Assembly: GCA_018400515.1 (NCBI GenBank)
Contig: JAGYMR010000042.1
Location: forward strand, 1-15,444
Direction: 5' to 3'
Source of the DNA: Tangfeifania sp.
Lineage (GTDB): Bacteria; Bacteroidota; Bacteroidia; Bacteroidales; Prolixibacteraceae
Length of the DNA stretch: 15,444 bases
Part shown: positions 7,951 to 15,021 of the stretch, piece by piece
Numbering within the stretch: position 1 is the first letter of the stretch
Layout of the letters: every line of letters starts with the position of its first letter
Position numbers and translations under genes: made by a program
Notes under the pieces: generated by a model
What the model saw: the letters and a program-made list of their open reading frames with translations, nothing else
Databases searched by the model: none
What the model was told of the DNA's origin: nothing

Positions 7951-8428
7951 AAGCCTCTTTTTTCAACACCGGAAAATCAATAATGTCGGGAACAATAAAA
8001 GCGCCGGGATAATCTTTCTGAATCATCTTCAGCAGTTTCAGTGCTTCATTTTTTGTCCTGAAATCGCCCGTCCTTACTTTAAAAACAGGCGCACTGAAAA
8101 TCACATGCACATGATATCCGGGATACAATTTTAAAAATTTCACCTTTTCTTCTTCGGCGCTTTCTTTTGCATCCAATCCTGAGCTGGAAAAAATTTCCAC
8201 CCGGTACCCTTCCATGCCATCCCGCTTTTTATTATCCTCCAGGTGCCATTTTAGCATTTCCTCAACCCGGGGATCCTGGTGAACATCCAGCCGGGAAAGC
8301 ACAGGGATTTTTTCAGTCTCAGCCTCGCGATGGGATGTATTCGGCCCCTGGGATTCAGGAAATGTCACCTGGGCCAATGATTGCTGAATGAATAGGATCC
8401 CTGTAATCAATAAATAAATTACCCTCAT
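7934..8428 (-). CDS. Exported SPOR-domain protein
   Basis: SPOR domains bind denuded glycan strands of septal peptidoglycan; this protein is probably periplasmic. With the ATG at 8428 it has 164 residues. A signal peptide with Arg2, the hydrophobic core VIYLLITGILFI and a likely cut after SLA (about residue 19) is followed by a charged linker, and a SPOR domain spans about 74-150, opening with GYRVEIFSSSG and containing the typical VRTGDFRT (118-125) before a helix and a final strand. The frame is open to 8494, but a -7 promoter element (8450-8457) lies inside that extension. That leaves the ATG at 8437 or 8428; 8428 is preferred for its leader length and compact signal peptide. The stop lies inside the PurF-like gene, overlapping it by 17 nt, so the two are probably one operon. 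Confidence 0.82.
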   Translation of the reverse strand: MRVIYLLITGILFIQQSLAQVTFPESQGPNTSHREAETEKIPVLSRLDVHQDPRVEEMLKWHLEDNKKRDGMEGYRVEIFSSSGLDAKESAEEEKVKFLKLYPGYHVHVIFSAPVFKVRTGDFRTKNEALKLLKMIQKDYPGAFIVPDIIDFPVLKKEAYERSD

Positions 8429-8449
8429 TGTTCTCATTAATTGAGTATG

Positions 8450-8457
8450 CAAATATA
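8450..8457 (-). promoter_or_regulatory. -7 promoter element of the SPOR/PurF-like operon
   Basis: On the - strand TATATTTG matches TAnnTTTG exactly and is followed by CATAC, as often seen. It lies 21 nt before the ATG at 8428 (12 nt before 8437). No clear -33 TTTG is seen. It argues against any start codon upstream of 8450. Confidence 0.6.
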
Positions 8458-8677
8458 ACGATAAAACCTCTAAAAATAACGGGATTTTCAGCAATCAATT
8501 GTCCCGGCCGGGAAACGGGAAGCTTTCGACAGGCGGAAGTCCCTCCGGCCATTTCTTTTTCCGGTAAGTGGGCCACCCCTATAGGAGGGGCGCCTCATCA
8601 AAAAGCCCGCAGCCTCAAAAGCTTTTGTTGGAAGGTCCTGGCTGTGAAGCTCACCCGAGCAACCAGGAGGCAACATA
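8458..8677. other. Dyad-rich intergenic region between yebC and the SPOR gene
   Basis: No gene is supported. The stretch holds four inverted repeats: TCCCGGCCGGGA, a perfect 12-bp palindrome (8502-8513); CCCCT/AGGGG with a 5-nt loop (8576-8590); CAAAAGCTTTTG, a perfect 12-bp palindrome (8616-8627); and a two-level hairpin (8636-8668). Any of them could act as the 3' end of the yebC mRNA or as protein sites upstream of the SPOR promoter. None has a canonical terminator U-run. Confidence 0.5.
8636..8668 (-). repeat. Two-level inverted repeat 3' of yebC
   Basis: The outer arms TCCTGG (8636-8641) and CCAGGA (8663-8668) enclose inner arms GCTC (8649-8652) and GAGC (8657-8660) with a 4-nt loop. 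It starts 9 nt beyond the yebC stop. On the - strand it could form an RNA stem that ends or protects the yebC message, but no U-run follows. Confidence 0.4.
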
Positions 8678-9430
8678 TTATTGTTCCTCACTGAGCGCCT
8701 TTTCCAGCTCGGGAGTGATCTCCAGGTTGTGGTAGACATTTTGGACATCATCGTCTTCCTCCAGACGGTCAACCAGCCGGAGCACCTTTTTTGCTTCTTC
8801 CACCTCCAGGGCGGTGGTTGTGGTTGGTATTCGCTGAAGTCCCTGGCTCTGAGCCTCAATCCCTAGTTCTTCCAGTTTCTTTGATACGTTGCCAAAATCT
8901 TCCTTCGCACTGGTAATTTCGATAAATCCTTCATTCTCTTCAAGCTCCTCAGCGCCCGCATCGATCATTTCCAGTTCGAATTCCTCCGGATCGATCTTAT
9001 CGGTTACCGGAACGACAAAGATGCCCTTGGTTTCGAACAAAAAAGCCACCGATCCGTTGGTTCCCAGATGACCGTTATGCTTTGAAAAAGCGGCCCGGAT
9101 ACTGCCCACCGTCCGGTTATTATTGTCCGATAAACACTCGACAAAAAAGGCCACCCCATTGGGGCCATATCCTTCAAAAGTCATCTCCTCAAAATTGGAG
9201 GTGTCTTTTTCTGCTTTGTTGATGGCCCGCTCAATCACATCTTTCGACATGTTTTCCCCCTTGGCATTCTGAACAGCGAGGCGCAGCCTCGGATTGGCAT
9301 CAATATCTCCGCCGCCGAGTTTTGCTGCAACCGTTATCTCTTTCGAGAGTTTGGAAAAAATTTTGGACCGTTTCGCATCCAGTGCTCCCTTTTTCCGTTT
9401 TATTGTTGACCATTTGCTATGACCTGACAT
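8678..9430 (-). CDS. yebC: YebC/PmpR (TACO1) family regulatory protein
   Basis: Conserved cytoplasmic protein described in different bacteria as a transcriptional regulator and, like mitochondrial TACO1, as a factor helping ribosome translation. The 250-residue length is normal. The N-terminus MSGHSKWSTIKRKKGALDAK, then SKIFSKLSKEITVAAKLGGGD, NPRLRLAVQNAK and NMSKDVIERAI are the family's defining blocks; EGYGPNGVAFFVECLSDNNNRT and the C-terminal LEEDDDVQNVYHNLE also fit. A true Shine-Dalgarno-like AAGGAAA sits 5 nt before the ATG, unusual in this window. Upstream on the - strand, TAACTTTA (9461-9454) and TACATTTT are only approximate -7 elements. It is divergent from miaB across 145 nt, and both act around translation. 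Confidence 0.95.
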   Translation of the reverse strand: MSGHSKWSTIKRKKGALDAKRSKIFSKLSKEITVAAKLGGGDIDANPRLRLAVQNAKGENMSKDVIERAINKAEKDTSNFEEMTFEGYGPNGVAFFVECLSDNNNRTVGSIRAAFSKHNGHLGTNGSVAFLFETKGIFVVPVTDKIDPEEFELEMIDAGAEELEENEGFIEITSAKEDFGNVSKKLEELGIEAQSQGLQRIPTTTTALEVEEAKKVLRLVDRLEEDDDVQNVYHNLEITPELEKALSEEQ

Positions 9431-9549
9431 AGTTTCCTTTTTTAAATTTCCGTTAAAGTTACAAAAATGTAGAAAAGGATTTTTTCTGGCAAACCTGTCG
9501 AAAAATTATTCCGTCGGGCAACACCCTAAAAATCTTCAAAAAATTGAAT

Positions 9550-9557
9550 TACCTTTG
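9550..9557 (+). promoter_or_regulatory. -7 promoter element of miaB
   Basis: TACCTTTG followed by CCCC is a perfect TAnnTTTG element lying 18 nt before the miaB ATG at 9576. The in-frame TTG at 9555 is part of this element, so it is not the start codon. Confidence 0.65.
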
Positions 9558-9575
9558 CCCCGGTTCAGAAAAAAA

Positions 9576-10916
9576 ATGAAGAAAAAAAAGTTATTTATTG
9601 AAACGTATGGTTGCCAGATGAATGTAGCTGACAGTGAGGTAGTGGCAGCCATCATGAAGGAGAAAAATTACGAGGTGGTCGCCTCGGCAGAGGAGGCCGA
9701 TGCTGTTTTTTTGAATACCTGCTCGGTACGCGACCATGCGGAGCAACGCATATGGGGCAGGCTCAACCACTACCGCGGCCTGAAGAAAAGGAAAAAAAAC
9801 CTGATTGTGGGTGTTCTGGGTTGCATGGCTGAAAGGGTGGGAAAAAACTTCCTGGAAAAATCGATGGCTGACCTGGTGGCCGGACCGGATGCCTACCGTG
9901 ACCTGCCTGCGCTCATTGACAGGGCACAAGCGGGGGAAAAAGTTATAAACACCCAACTTTCCACGATTGAGACCTATGACAATATCACCCCTGTTCGCAT
10001 CGTAAACAACACCATTTCGGGCTTTGTAAGCATCACCCGGGGATGCAACAATTTTTGCACCTATTGCATCGTTCCCTATACCCGGGGACGCGAGCGAAGC
10101 AGGGATCCCCGGGACATCCTGCAGGAAGTGAATAACCTTTCACAAAAAAACTTCAGAGAGGTGTCTTTACTGGGCCAGAATGTTAATTCCTACCATTGGA
10201 AGCCGGGAAATAACCAAAACCCCATCCGTTTCCAGGAACTTCTGCAGCAGGTTGCTGAAGCGGTTCCCCGGATGAGAATCCGTTTTACCACCAGCCATCC
10301 GAAAGATATGTCGGACGAAGTGCTGGATATAATGGCCCGTTACCCCAACATCTGCAAACACATCCACCTCCCCGTTCAGTCAGGCAGTTCAAAAATCCTG
10401 AAACGAATGAACCGCAAGTACGACCGGGAGTGGTACCTGGACCGGATAAGGGCAATTAAATCCCGGCTCCCCGGTTGCGGACTGACAACCGATATTTTTA
10501 CCGGCTTCTCATCCGAAACCGAAGCCGATCATGCCGAAACCCTTTCGCTTATGGAAGAAGTAAAATTTGACATGGCATTTATGTTTAAATATTCCGAAAG
10601 GCCGGGAACATGGGCGGCAAAACATTTAGAGGATAATGTCCCCGAAGAGGTAAAAACCCGGAGGCTCAATGAAATCATTGAACTTCAGAACCGCTGTTCC
10701 CTTGAAAACAATCGCCACGACATTGGAGAAACCTTTGAAGTGCTGGCAGAGGGTTTTTCAAAAAAATCGAACCAGATGCTTGTGGGAAGGACCTCTCAAA
10801 ACAAAGTGATGGTTTTTCCCCGGTACCATTACCGGAAAGGCGACCTGGTAAACGTGACCGTAAAAAAATGCACGCAAACAACCCTTATCGGAGATGTAGC
10901 AACGATTCGGGAGTGA
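9576..10916 (+). CDS. miaB: tRNA-2-methylthio-N6-dimethylallyladenosine synthase
   Basis: Radical-SAM enzyme that adds a methylthio group to isopentenyl-adenosine-37 of tRNAs reading codons that start with U. The 446-residue protein has the three-domain layout of the family. The N-terminal methylthiotransferase domain carries the second Fe-S cluster ligands C13 (YGCQMN), C49 (NTCSVR) and C83 (LGCMAE). The radical-SAM core has CxxxCxxC at C157, C161 and C164. A C-terminal TRAM domain occupies about 380-446. The blocks RGCNNFCTYCIVPYTRGRE and HLPVQSGSSKILKRMNRKY are typical of MiaB rather than MtaB or RimO. The start is the ATG at 9576, 18 nt after a -7 element and behind an A-rich leader. The gene converges on the YjjX-like gene. 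Confidence 0.95.
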   Translation: MKKKKLFIETYGCQMNVADSEVVAAIMKEKNYEVVASAEEADAVFLNTCSVRDHAEQRIWGRLNHYRGLKKRKKNLIVGVLGCMAERVGKNFLEKSMADLVAGPDAYRDLPALIDRAQAGEKVINTQLSTIETYDNITPVRIVNNTISGFVSITRGCNNFCTYCIVPYTRGRERSRDPRDILQEVNNLSQKNFREVSLLGQNVNSYHWKPGNNQNPIRFQELLQQVAEAVPRMRIRFTTSHPKDMSDEVLDIMARYPNICKHIHLPVQSGSSKILKRMNRKYDREWYLDRIRAIKSRLPGCGLTTDIFTGFSSETEADHAETLSLMEEVKFDMAFMFKYSERPGTWAAKHLEDNVPEEVKTRRLNEIIELQNRCSLENNRHDIGETFEVLAEGFSKKSNQMLVGRTSQNKVMVFPRYHYRKGDLVNVTVKKCTQTTLIGDVATIRE

Positions 10917-10962
10917 AAGCCCTTGAAAAACAAGCGAAACAGAAACCATTCAACGGGAAACA

Positions 10963-11481
10963 TCAATACAATCCCCGGTTCATAAAAGGAATCAATGCCA
11001 GAATGACGGCCTGACGGTATAATTCTGTCCGGTCAATGGCATGATGGGTTAGCAGCCCCACGGCCCCCTCTTTTTGTTTTGAATTTTCCCTGCTGAATAC
11101 CAGATCATTGGCATCTCCCAACTCAATTCCCCCGGCAACCAAATGGGCCACTTTCCCGGGAAGAACAAACGAGGCAGACCTTGCCTGGCCATATTTTCCG
11201 GCCGAATAAACAACCACCCAGGCGAAGGCTAACATATCCTTCTCCCCGGCCTGAACGCCCCCCTCAATAGCAACCCAAAAACGGGCATCGTATATCTTTT
11301 TCCTTGCTTCCATGACCCGGTTCCGGGCACCCGTGAGCGTTTCCCCATCCGTACCCGGTTGTTCCGAAACCCCTGAATCCACAGTGATACACTCCACCTC
11401 CACTTCTTTAAAGAAGGCACCAAAGCCTTTCATGACAGCCGCTTTCTTTACCGGATTCTTTGATGCAATAATTACTTTCAT
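10963..11481 (-). CDS. yjjX: Inosine/xanthosine triphosphatase, YjjX (NTPase/DUF84) family
   Basis: House-cleaning phosphatase that hydrolyses ITP and XTP, keeping deaminated purines out of nucleic acids. The 172 residues match the usual length of about 170. Family blocks are the N-terminal strand-loop IIASKNPVKKAAV (4-16), SGVSEQPGTDGETLTGARNR, FWVAIEGGV, AFAWVVV, ARSASFVLP, the ELGDANDLVF segment, KQKEGAVGLLT, and the C-terminal LALIPFMNRGLY. It is a single soluble domain without signal peptide. It is divergent from the GNAT gene across 61 nt; no clear -7 element is seen on its own strand, so its promoter is unresolved. Assignment to the family is secure; the exact nucleotide preference is inferred. 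Confidence 0.9.
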   Translation of the reverse strand: MKVIIASKNPVKKAAVMKGFGAFFKEVEVECITVDSGVSEQPGTDGETLTGARNRVMEARKKIYDARFWVAIEGGVQAGEKDMLAFAWVVVYSAGKYGQARSASFVLPGKVAHLVAGGIELGDANDLVFSRENSKQKEGAVGLLTHHAIDRTELYRQAVILALIPFMNRGLY

Positions 11482-11519
11482 TATTAATTCAATTAATTTA
11501 TTGTATTAGGCGGATTTAT

Positions 11520-11527
11520 TAATTTTG
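11520..11527 (+). promoter_or_regulatory. -7 promoter element of the GNAT gene
   Basis: TAATTTTG matches TAnnTTTG, with a TTG at 11501-11503 only 16 nt upstream as a weak -33. It lies 15 nt before the ATG at 11543. The TTG at 11525 falls inside the element and is not a start. Confidence 0.55.
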
Positions 11528-11542
11528 CAGATAAAAATAAAA

Positions 11543-11989
11543 ATGTTGGTAAGAAAAGCAAATAATACCGATATTTCATCCCTTGTACAATTCCAACTGG
11601 CCATGGCAGAGGAGACCGAAGGCATTGCGCTCGACCGTTCTGTATTGGAGTCAGGAGTTGCGGCAGTACTTCAGGATGCTTCCAGGGGACAATACTATGT
11701 GGCGGAAAAAAACGGAAAAATCATTGGCTCTTTGTTAACCACCTATGAATGGAGCGACTGGAGGAACGGCACCGTGCTCTGGATACAATCAGTTTATGTT
11801 CTCCCCCGTTACAGGAGAAAGGGCGTTTACAGCAACATGTACTCCCACCTGAAAAAACAGGTGATAAATAACGAAAAACTTAAAGGGATCCGGCTTTATG
11901 CGGACAAAGACAACAAGGCCGCACACAAAACTTATCAAAAGCTGGGCATGAGCCAGGACCACTACATTACATTCGAATGGTTGAAATGA
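11543..11989 (+). CDS. GNAT family N-acetyltransferase
   Basis: Predicted acetyl-CoA-dependent acetyltransferase of unknown substrate. The 148-residue protein is a complete GNAT fold. It opens with LVRKANNTDI (first strand and helix), then YYVAEKNGKIIGSLLTTYEW (strands 2-3), WIQSVYVLPRYRRKGVYSNM with the acetyl-CoA pyrophosphate loop R91-R92-K93-G94, and closes with IRLYADKDNKAAHKTYQKLGM and YITFEWLK. The ATG at 11543 is chosen over an upstream TTG because the latter lies in the -7 promoter element. The downstream AlbA_2-domain gene begins 18 nt after the stop and probably shares the transcript. The RxxGxY form with Tyr in place of the common G/A is seen in one branch of the superfamily. Confidence 0.88.
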   Translation: MLVRKANNTDISSLVQFQLAMAEETEGIALDRSVLESGVAAVLQDASRGQYYVAEKNGKIIGSLLTTYEWSDWRNGTVLWIQSVYVLPRYRRKGVYSNMYSHLKKQVINNEKLKGIRLYADKDNKAAHKTYQKLGMSQDHYITFEWLK

Positions 11990-12007
11990 ATCACAAATAA
12001 TTCTGCT

Positions 12008-12670
12008 TTGAATCAATACTTAAATAAACTTATTGAGGAGGGAGAGCATCAGCAACAGGATTTTAAATACTGCATCAATGATTCAAAAAAGATTGCAAAA
12101 TCGCTGGTAGCTTTTGCCAACACCGATGGGGGACGGTTGCTCATTGGTGTAAAAGATAATGGCAAAATTTTTGGAATTAGTACCGAGGAGGAATTTTATA
12201 TGGTAGAAGCTGCTGCAAAAATATACAGTAATCCCCCCGTCCCTTTCACCACCCAAAACTGGCAATCGGAAGGAAAAACCGTTCTTGAAATTTCAGTTCG
12301 CCCCAGTGAAAAAAAACCCCATTATGCCAGGGATGCTTCCGGAAAATGGCTCGCTTACATTCGCATAAACGATGAAAATGTGCTTGCCCATAAAATCCAG
12401 CTGGAAGTCTGGAAAAAACAAAAAAGTACCAAAGGGATCTACTTTTCCTACTCGTCCGACGAAAAGTTTCTGATCGATTACCTTCTGAATAATGATTTCA
12501 TCTCTTTTTCAAAATTTGTTCGACTGGCCCATTTATCCCGAAAGAAAGCCGAAGACATTCTGAGTAATTTTGTCATTATGGAAGTTATTCAGATGCACAC
12601 TTCACGGGAAGGAACTGTCTTTGAACTGAACCGGGATTTTAACCCTACGGAACTTGAAAAATTCCGGTAA
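12008..12670 (+). CDS. Small AlbA_2-domain (Schlafen-type) protein with C-terminal winged-helix-like region
   Basis: Contains the AlbA_2 putative DNA/RNA-binding domain in its first half: an acidic/basic entry around EGEHQQQDFKY, the hallmark FANTDGGRLLIGVKDNGKIFG (beginning at residue 36), a SNPPVPF segment, and VLEISVRPSEKKPHYA followed by AYIRINDENV. Roughly 140-220 can be drawn as a winged helix: DEKFLIDYLL, a helix-turn-helix FVRLAHLSRKKAEDILSNF and a strand pair ending FELNR. The function is unknown; longer relatives are putative transcriptional regulators. The start is a TTG at 12008. No in-frame ATG precedes the conserved domain, and the frame closes shortly upstream. It probably forms an operon with the GNAT gene. 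Confidence 0.78.
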   Translation: MNQYLNKLIEEGEHQQQDFKYCINDSKKIAKSLVAFANTDGGRLLIGVKDNGKIFGISTEEEFYMVEAAAKIYSNPPVPFTTQNWQSEGKTVLEISVRPSEKKPHYARDASGKWLAYIRINDENVLAHKIQLEVWKKQKSTKGIYFSYSSDEKFLIDYLLNNDFISFSKFVRLAHLSRKKAEDILSNFVIMEVIQMHTSREGTVFELNRDFNPTELEKFR

Positions 12671-12756
12671 CGTTTGCTTACATCGCATTTTTTTCTCTTT
12701 TTACACCTTTTTAACAATTTTTTATTCAATCGAAAACAATCAAATGATTAATTCTG

Positions 12757-12769
12757 TTTATTTTTCAAA
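12757..12769 (+). promoter_or_regulatory. Shared 13-nt promoter-like element upstream of the phosphatase
   Basis: TTTATTTTTCAAA occurs here and again at 14030-14042, 18 and 19 nt before the respective start codons. Its core TATTTTTC is one base from TAnnTTTG, so it may be a -7 element variant. The region is AT-rich, so chance is possible. Confidence 0.35.
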
Positions 12770-12787
12770 ATCAAAAAAAAATAAAAA

Positions 12788-13942
12788 ATGACACAAAAAC
12801 TGATAATTTTACTCATTGCCCTCACCACCGTCTTTTCTGCAACCGCACAAAATGATTACCTCAATGCCCAGGCAGAAGAAAATAAAAAAGTCTTTGCCGG
12901 CGGGGAAGCCTATCCTGTAAAAATGTTTCCCCATGCATTCAAGGCCGAAAAACCCAAAAATGTCATTCTATTAATTGCCGACGGCATGGGCGTATCTCAC
13001 CTCCATGCAGGTCTTACGGCCAACCAGGGGCACCTGTTCATAGAAAATTTCAAGTATATGGGGCTGGCCAAAACCCAATCCGGGGATAACTATATTACAG
13101 ATTCTGCGGCAAGCGGAACGGCCCTCTCTACCGGTCAAAAAACCTATAATGGGGCAATCGGGGTTGACATGAACAAAGAGCCCATTAAATCCATTTTAGA
13201 GGAAGCGGAAGAAAAAGGACTGGCCACAGGCCTGGTTTCCACATCAGCCATTACCCATGCCACCCCTGCAGCTTTTATTGCCCATGAAACCAACCGGAAT
13301 AATTATGAAGCGATTGCAGCCGATTTTCTGGACACCGATATTGATGTCTTTATAGGTGGAGGGTACAAACACTTTGCCGACCGAAAAGACGGTAAAAACC
13401 TGGTTAAAGCGTTAAAAAACAGAGGATACAACGTCGTCCGGGATCTGAAAAAAATAAAAAAAACCAAAAAAGGAAAACTTGCTGGTTTAACTGCTCCGGA
13501 GCACAATGGTACCTTTAAAGAACGGGGGAATATGCTCCCGGTGGCGTCAAAGTCAGCGATCAAAATTTTGAGCAAAAACAAAAAGGGTTTCTTCCTGATG
13601 ATTGAAGGATCGCAGGTTGACTGGGGAGGTCATGCAGGAGACACGCAATACATCATTGGCGAGCTCCTGGATTTTGACCGTACCGTAGGTGAGGCTCTTG
13701 AGTTTGCTGCCAAAGACGGAGAAACCCTGCTGATCGTTACCTCCGACCATGAAACCGGCGGCATGGCCATTCTTAACGGAAACTTTGACTCCGGAATGGT
13801 TCAGGGTGATTTTACCACCGGGGGCCATACCGGTTTAATGGTACCCATATTCGCGTACGGTCCCGGAGCTGAAGAATTTATTGGTATTATGGACAATACC
13901 GACATTCCCAAAAAAATCCGGCAATTACTCATGAAGGATTAA
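12788..13942 (+). CDS. Secreted alkaline phosphatase
   Basis: Periplasmic or exported phosphomonoesterase that releases inorganic phosphate from organic phosphates. The 384-residue precursor begins with a signal peptide (hydrophobic IILLIALTTVF, likely cut after TAQ at about 21). Metal and catalytic residues line up with E. coli PhoA: D65 in IADGMG, nucleophile S106 in TDSAASGTA, H157 and T159 in THATPAAF, E273 and D278 in EGSQVDWGGH, W279, H282, D320-H321 in SDHETGG, and H347 in GGHTG. His and Trp at the positions of PhoA Asp153 and Lys328 are the arrangement known from the Antarctic TAB5 enzyme. The ATG follows an A-rich leader. A strong intrinsic terminator follows the stop. No Pho box was recognised, so phosphate control is only inferred from the family. 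Confidence 0.93.
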   Translation: MTQKLIILLIALTTVFSATAQNDYLNAQAEENKKVFAGGEAYPVKMFPHAFKAEKPKNVILLIADGMGVSHLHAGLTANQGHLFIENFKYMGLAKTQSGDNYITDSAASGTALSTGQKTYNGAIGVDMNKEPIKSILEEAEEKGLATGLVSTSAITHATPAAFIAHETNRNNYEAIAADFLDTDIDVFIGGGYKHFADRKDGKNLVKALKNRGYNVVRDLKKIKKTKKGKLAGLTAPEHNGTFKERGNMLPVASKSAIKILSKNKKGFFLMIEGSQVDWGGHAGDTQYIIGELLDFDRTVGEALEFAAKDGETLLIVTSDHETGGMAILNGNFDSGMVQGDFTTGGHTGLMVPIFAYGPGAEEFIGIMDNTDIPKKIRQLLMKD

Positions 13943-13975
13943 AACAGCTGGAATTAAAATCCTGAGGGATTAAAG

Positions 13976-14008
13976 CCGGAATCAGCTTCTCTTTGGTTCC
14001 GGTTTTTT
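13976..14008 (+). terminator. Rho-independent terminator after the alkaline phosphatase gene
   Basis: Stem arms CCGGAA (13976-13981) and TTCCGG (13997-14002) with a 15-nt loop are followed at once by six T residues (14003-14008). It begins 33 nt after the phosphatase stop and separates that gene from the transporter. Confidence 0.85.
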
Positions 14009-14029
14009 ATTGTTATTACAAATAGTTTT

Positions 14030-14042
14030 TTTATTTTTCAAA
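14030..14042 (+). promoter_or_regulatory. Shared 13-nt promoter-like element upstream of the transporter
   Basis: Identical to the 13 nt at 12757-12769. Here a TTG (14010-14012) lies 19 nt before the TATTTTTC core, consistent with a -33 element, and the terminator just upstream makes an independent promoter necessary. Confidence 0.4.
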
Positions 14043-14061
14043 CTTCCTAAATCATTCATTT

Positions 14062-15021
14062 ATGAAGGAGGCTCTGGAAGTACTCGATCATGTGAGGCTG
14101 AATTTCTCCCCCGCCGGTTTATTCGCACTGAATGTGGTTATTGCCTTTGTTATGTTTGGCGTAGCACTGGACATTAAGTGGCATCACTTTAAAGATGTCA
14201 TTATGAAACCCAAATCGGCCATTGTCGGTGCAATTTCCCAATTCTTCCTTTTACCAGGCATTACTTTTCTGTTTATTATTTTACTCAATCCCACCCCCAC
14301 CGTAGGACTCGGAATGATTTTAATTGCCTCCTGTCCCGGAGGGAACATCTCCAATTTCATGAGTTCGATAGCCAAGGGCAACATTGCCCTTTCCGTTAGC
14401 CTAACCGCCGTTGCCACCCTGGCCGCTACTTTTATGACACCCCTGAACTTTGCTGTATGGGGAAAATTGTACCTCAATTATTACAGCGCCTCCGGTGCGG
14501 GAGATTATTTGGTTCCCATCGAAATTGATTTCTTTCAGATGGTACAAACAGTGATCATACTACTCGGGATCCCTGTTATTCTGGGCTTGATCTTTTCGGC
14601 ATACTTTCCAAAAATTACCAAAAAAATACGGAATCCTATCAAGCGGGCATCCATCATCATTTTTATCGGATTTGTGATCATCCTCCTTTCAGCAAATTTT
14701 ACCTATTTCATCCGGTATATCCACCTGATCTTCTTAATTGTACTCATCCATAATGCACTTGCCCTTTCCACCGGCTTCTCCGTAAGCTCCCTGATGAAAC
14801 TGCCACGAACGGACCGGCGAAGCATTACCCTGGAAACCGGCATTCAAAATTCCGGGCTTGCCCTGGTACTCATGTTCAATCCAAAAATCTTTCCCCCTGA
14901 ACTGGAACTGGGCGGAATGACCTTTATCGCTGCCTGGTGGGGCGTATGGCATATTGTCAGTGGTCTGATCATATCCTCGTTGTGGGCAAGAAAACCTTTA
15001 TTCCAGCATGCGGTACAATAA
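14062..15021 (+). CDS. Bile acid:sodium symporter (BASS/SBF) family transporter
   Basis: Inner-membrane secondary transporter, probably coupling Na+ entry to uptake of an organic anion; the substrate is unknown. The 319-residue protein is hydrophobic with about nine or ten helices. Family marks are the first-repeat motif ASCPGGNISN (89-98) and the second-repeat motif ETGIQN (258-263, continuing SGLALVL), which form the two broken crossing helices that bind Na+ in the known BASS structures. The first about 15 residues are soluble. The ATG at 14062 has no ribosome site before it. An AAGGAGG sequence lies just inside the coding region (14065-14071), but no usable start follows it before the first helix except a GTG at 14092. 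Downstream neighbours do not reveal the substrate. Confidence 0.9.
   Translation: MKEALEVLDHVRLNFSPAGLFALNVVIAFVMFGVALDIKWHHFKDVIMKPKSAIVGAISQFFLLPGITFLFIILLNPTPTVGLGMILIASCPGGNISNFMSSIAKGNIALSVSLTAVATLAATFMTPLNFAVWGKLYLNYYSASGAGDYLVPIEIDFFQMVQTVIILLGIPVILGLIFSAYFPKITKKIRNPIKRASIIIFIGFVIILLSANFTYFIRYIHLIFLIVLIHNALALSTGFSVSSLMKLPRTDRRSITLETGIQNSGLALVLMFNPKIFPPELELGGMTFIAAWWGVWHIVSGLIISSLWARKPLFQHAVQ

Noticed and set aside
8488..8859. 123-codon - strand frame across the yebC 3' end and the dyad-rich gap
   Set aside because: It overlaps yebC in another frame; its Arg/Trp/Pro-rich composition is that of a shifted frame.
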